Source of the DNA: Aliarcobacter butzleri
GTDB lineage: Bacteria > Campylobacterota > Campylobacteria > Campylobacterales > Arcobacteraceae
Direction: 5' to 3'
Assembly (NCBI RefSeq): GCF_900187115.1
Contig: NZ_LT906455.1
Location: 1,612,001 to 1,676,000, forward strand
Length of the DNA: 64,000 bases
Below are positions 63,678 to 64,000 of this stretch, piece after piece. The notes under the pieces are model-generated. The model did no database searches. It was not told where the DNA came from and saw nothing but the letters and a program-made list of their open reading frames with translations. Positions within the stretch are counted from its first letter, which is position 1; every line of letters begins with the position of its first letter. Made by a program: the position numbers and the translations under genes.

Positions 63678-64000
63678 ACTAGATTTTCAAAAGACTCCAC
63701 AAAATATAGTAGATAGTCTAAAAGATAAACAACTCACGCTTACTTATAATCACGATGAACTTTTAAAAGAAGCTCACAATAAAGCTTTTACAGTTGCAAA
63801 AGTTACTAGAATGGATTTACTAAATGATATTCATAGTTCACTAGTAGATGCCATCAAAAGTGGGAAAAACTTTGAAGCTTGGAAAAAAGAGATTATGCCA
63901 ACTTTAGAAAAAAAAGGTTGGTGGGGAACAAAGGAAATAACAGACCCTAAAACAGGTGAAACAAAAAAGATAACAATAGGTTCAAGAAGATTAAAAACTA
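63670..64000 (+). CDS. Head morphogenesis protein (Mu gpF-like), partial
   Basis: The first 110 residues of this gene are visible before the window edge. The start ATG overlaps the portal stop by 8 bases. The segment RMDLLNDIHSSLVDAIKSGK near 53-72, then FEAWKKEIMPTLEKKGWWG, is typical of the Mu gpF/SPP1 gp7 minor head proteins. They associate with the portal and may enter the cell with DNA. The rest lies outside, so length and ending cannot be judged. Confidence 0.78.
   Translation, partial: MVKLDFQKTPQNIVDSLKDKQLTLTYNHDELLKEAHNKAFTVAKVTRMDLLNDIHSSLVDAIKSGKNFEAWKKEIMPTLEKKGWWGTKEITDPKTGETKKITIGSRRLKT

Larger units (their letters stand above)
41665..64000. mobile_element. Mu-like prophage with P2-like tail (partial, runs past the window edge)
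   Basis: The element begins inside gspE with 5'-TG, as Mu-type ends do, followed by a tandem 22-bp repeat. It contains a repressor, tail genes (minus strand), a lysis group and head genes (plus strand). The head proteins I, gp36, gp37, the DUF935 portal and F are Mu types, and the tail set D, X, U, T, E, FII, FI, I, J, W, V is of P2 type. The transposase genes A and B and the other end are not in the window. A possible 5-base target duplication is CTTCA at 41660-41664, testable at the far end. Confidence 0.9.

Noticed and set aside
1-64000. CRISPR arrays, tRNA and rRNA genes
   Set aside because: No regularly spaced repeats, tRNA-like cloverleaf with CCA end or rRNA segments were recognised by eye; a covariance-model scan was not possible.
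41665-64000. Mu transposase genes A and B
   Set aside because: No DDE integrase or AAA+ transposition ATPase is among the prophage genes seen here; they are expected past the right edge, so I do not claim them.

Overview
The window is an AT-rich chromosomal segment from an epsilonproteobacterium (Campylobacterota), most likely Arcobacter/Aliarcobacter. This rests on gene order. The minus-strand run rplU-rpmA-obg-proB-fmt-birA-parA-parB, the run rpmH-rnpA-yidD-yidC-jag-mnmE, and the group dnaG-TPR-rnc-aroC all match arrangements known in Campylobacter relatives. Short leaders, frequent TTG starts and TATAAT-type -10 boxes also fit. I name the genus by inference only.

Positions 1-41,664 are host chromosome. 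1-7.2 kb holds chromosome partitioning (parA, parB), biotin ligase, formyl-Met-tRNA synthesis, proline synthesis, Obg and ribosomal proteins L27/L21. A lipoprotein and an AEC-type transporter sit between fmt and birA, which are neighbours in Campylobacter. 7.3-12.7 kb holds primase, a LapB-like TPR protein, RNase III, chorismate synthase and an M15 peptidase. 12.7-24.6 kb holds HtpX, the mnmE-to-rpmH operon (including an rnpA gene with no ATG/GTG/TTG start), ClpB, RNase HII and PPK2. 24.6-41.6 kb is housekeeping: MsrA/MsrB, a Nudix CoA pyrophosphatase, BioA, PurH, PurL, FolE, CorA, a dual-sensor histidine kinase, a cell-shape pair (L,D-transpeptidase-fold enzyme and M23 endopeptidase), and type II secretion/pilus genes gspF and gspE.

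At 41,664/41,665 the gspE reading frame is cut and a Mu-like prophage begins. Its end starts with 5'-TG and carries a tandem 22-bp repeat resembling transposase end sites. The prophage runs to the window edge and beyond, so its other end and its transposase genes are not seen. From this end inward it has a YkgJ-type cysteine-cluster protein, a LexA/CI-like S24 repressor that is probably leaderless, a divergent HEPN-domain protein, an unknown protein, an orphan Dam methylase, and then a complete P2-like contractile tail module on the minus strand. That module runs D, X, U, tape measure, E/E' with a -1 slippery heptamer, FII, FI, fibre, I, J, W, V, followed by a holin-like protein and an overlapping spanin pair. 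Across a 175-bp divergent promoter region, the plus strand carries the head module: Mu gp37-like, protease I with a nested scaffold, a decoration protein with a carbohydrate-binding-like insert, capsid protein E, Mu gp36-like, DUF1804, large terminase, Mu gp29-like portal and the start of an F-like head morphogenesis gene. The phage is therefore a mosaic of Mu-type head, lambda-type capsid/decoration and P2-type tail.

The most interesting points are an 18-bp motif shared by the prophage end, the repressor operator and the portal gene; the E/E' frameshift; the nested scaffold start; the CBM-like insert in the decoration protein; the HEPN gene placed where a cro/ner gene is expected; and the ATT-start rnpA overlapping rpmH. 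No tRNA, rRNA or CRISPR array was recognised.
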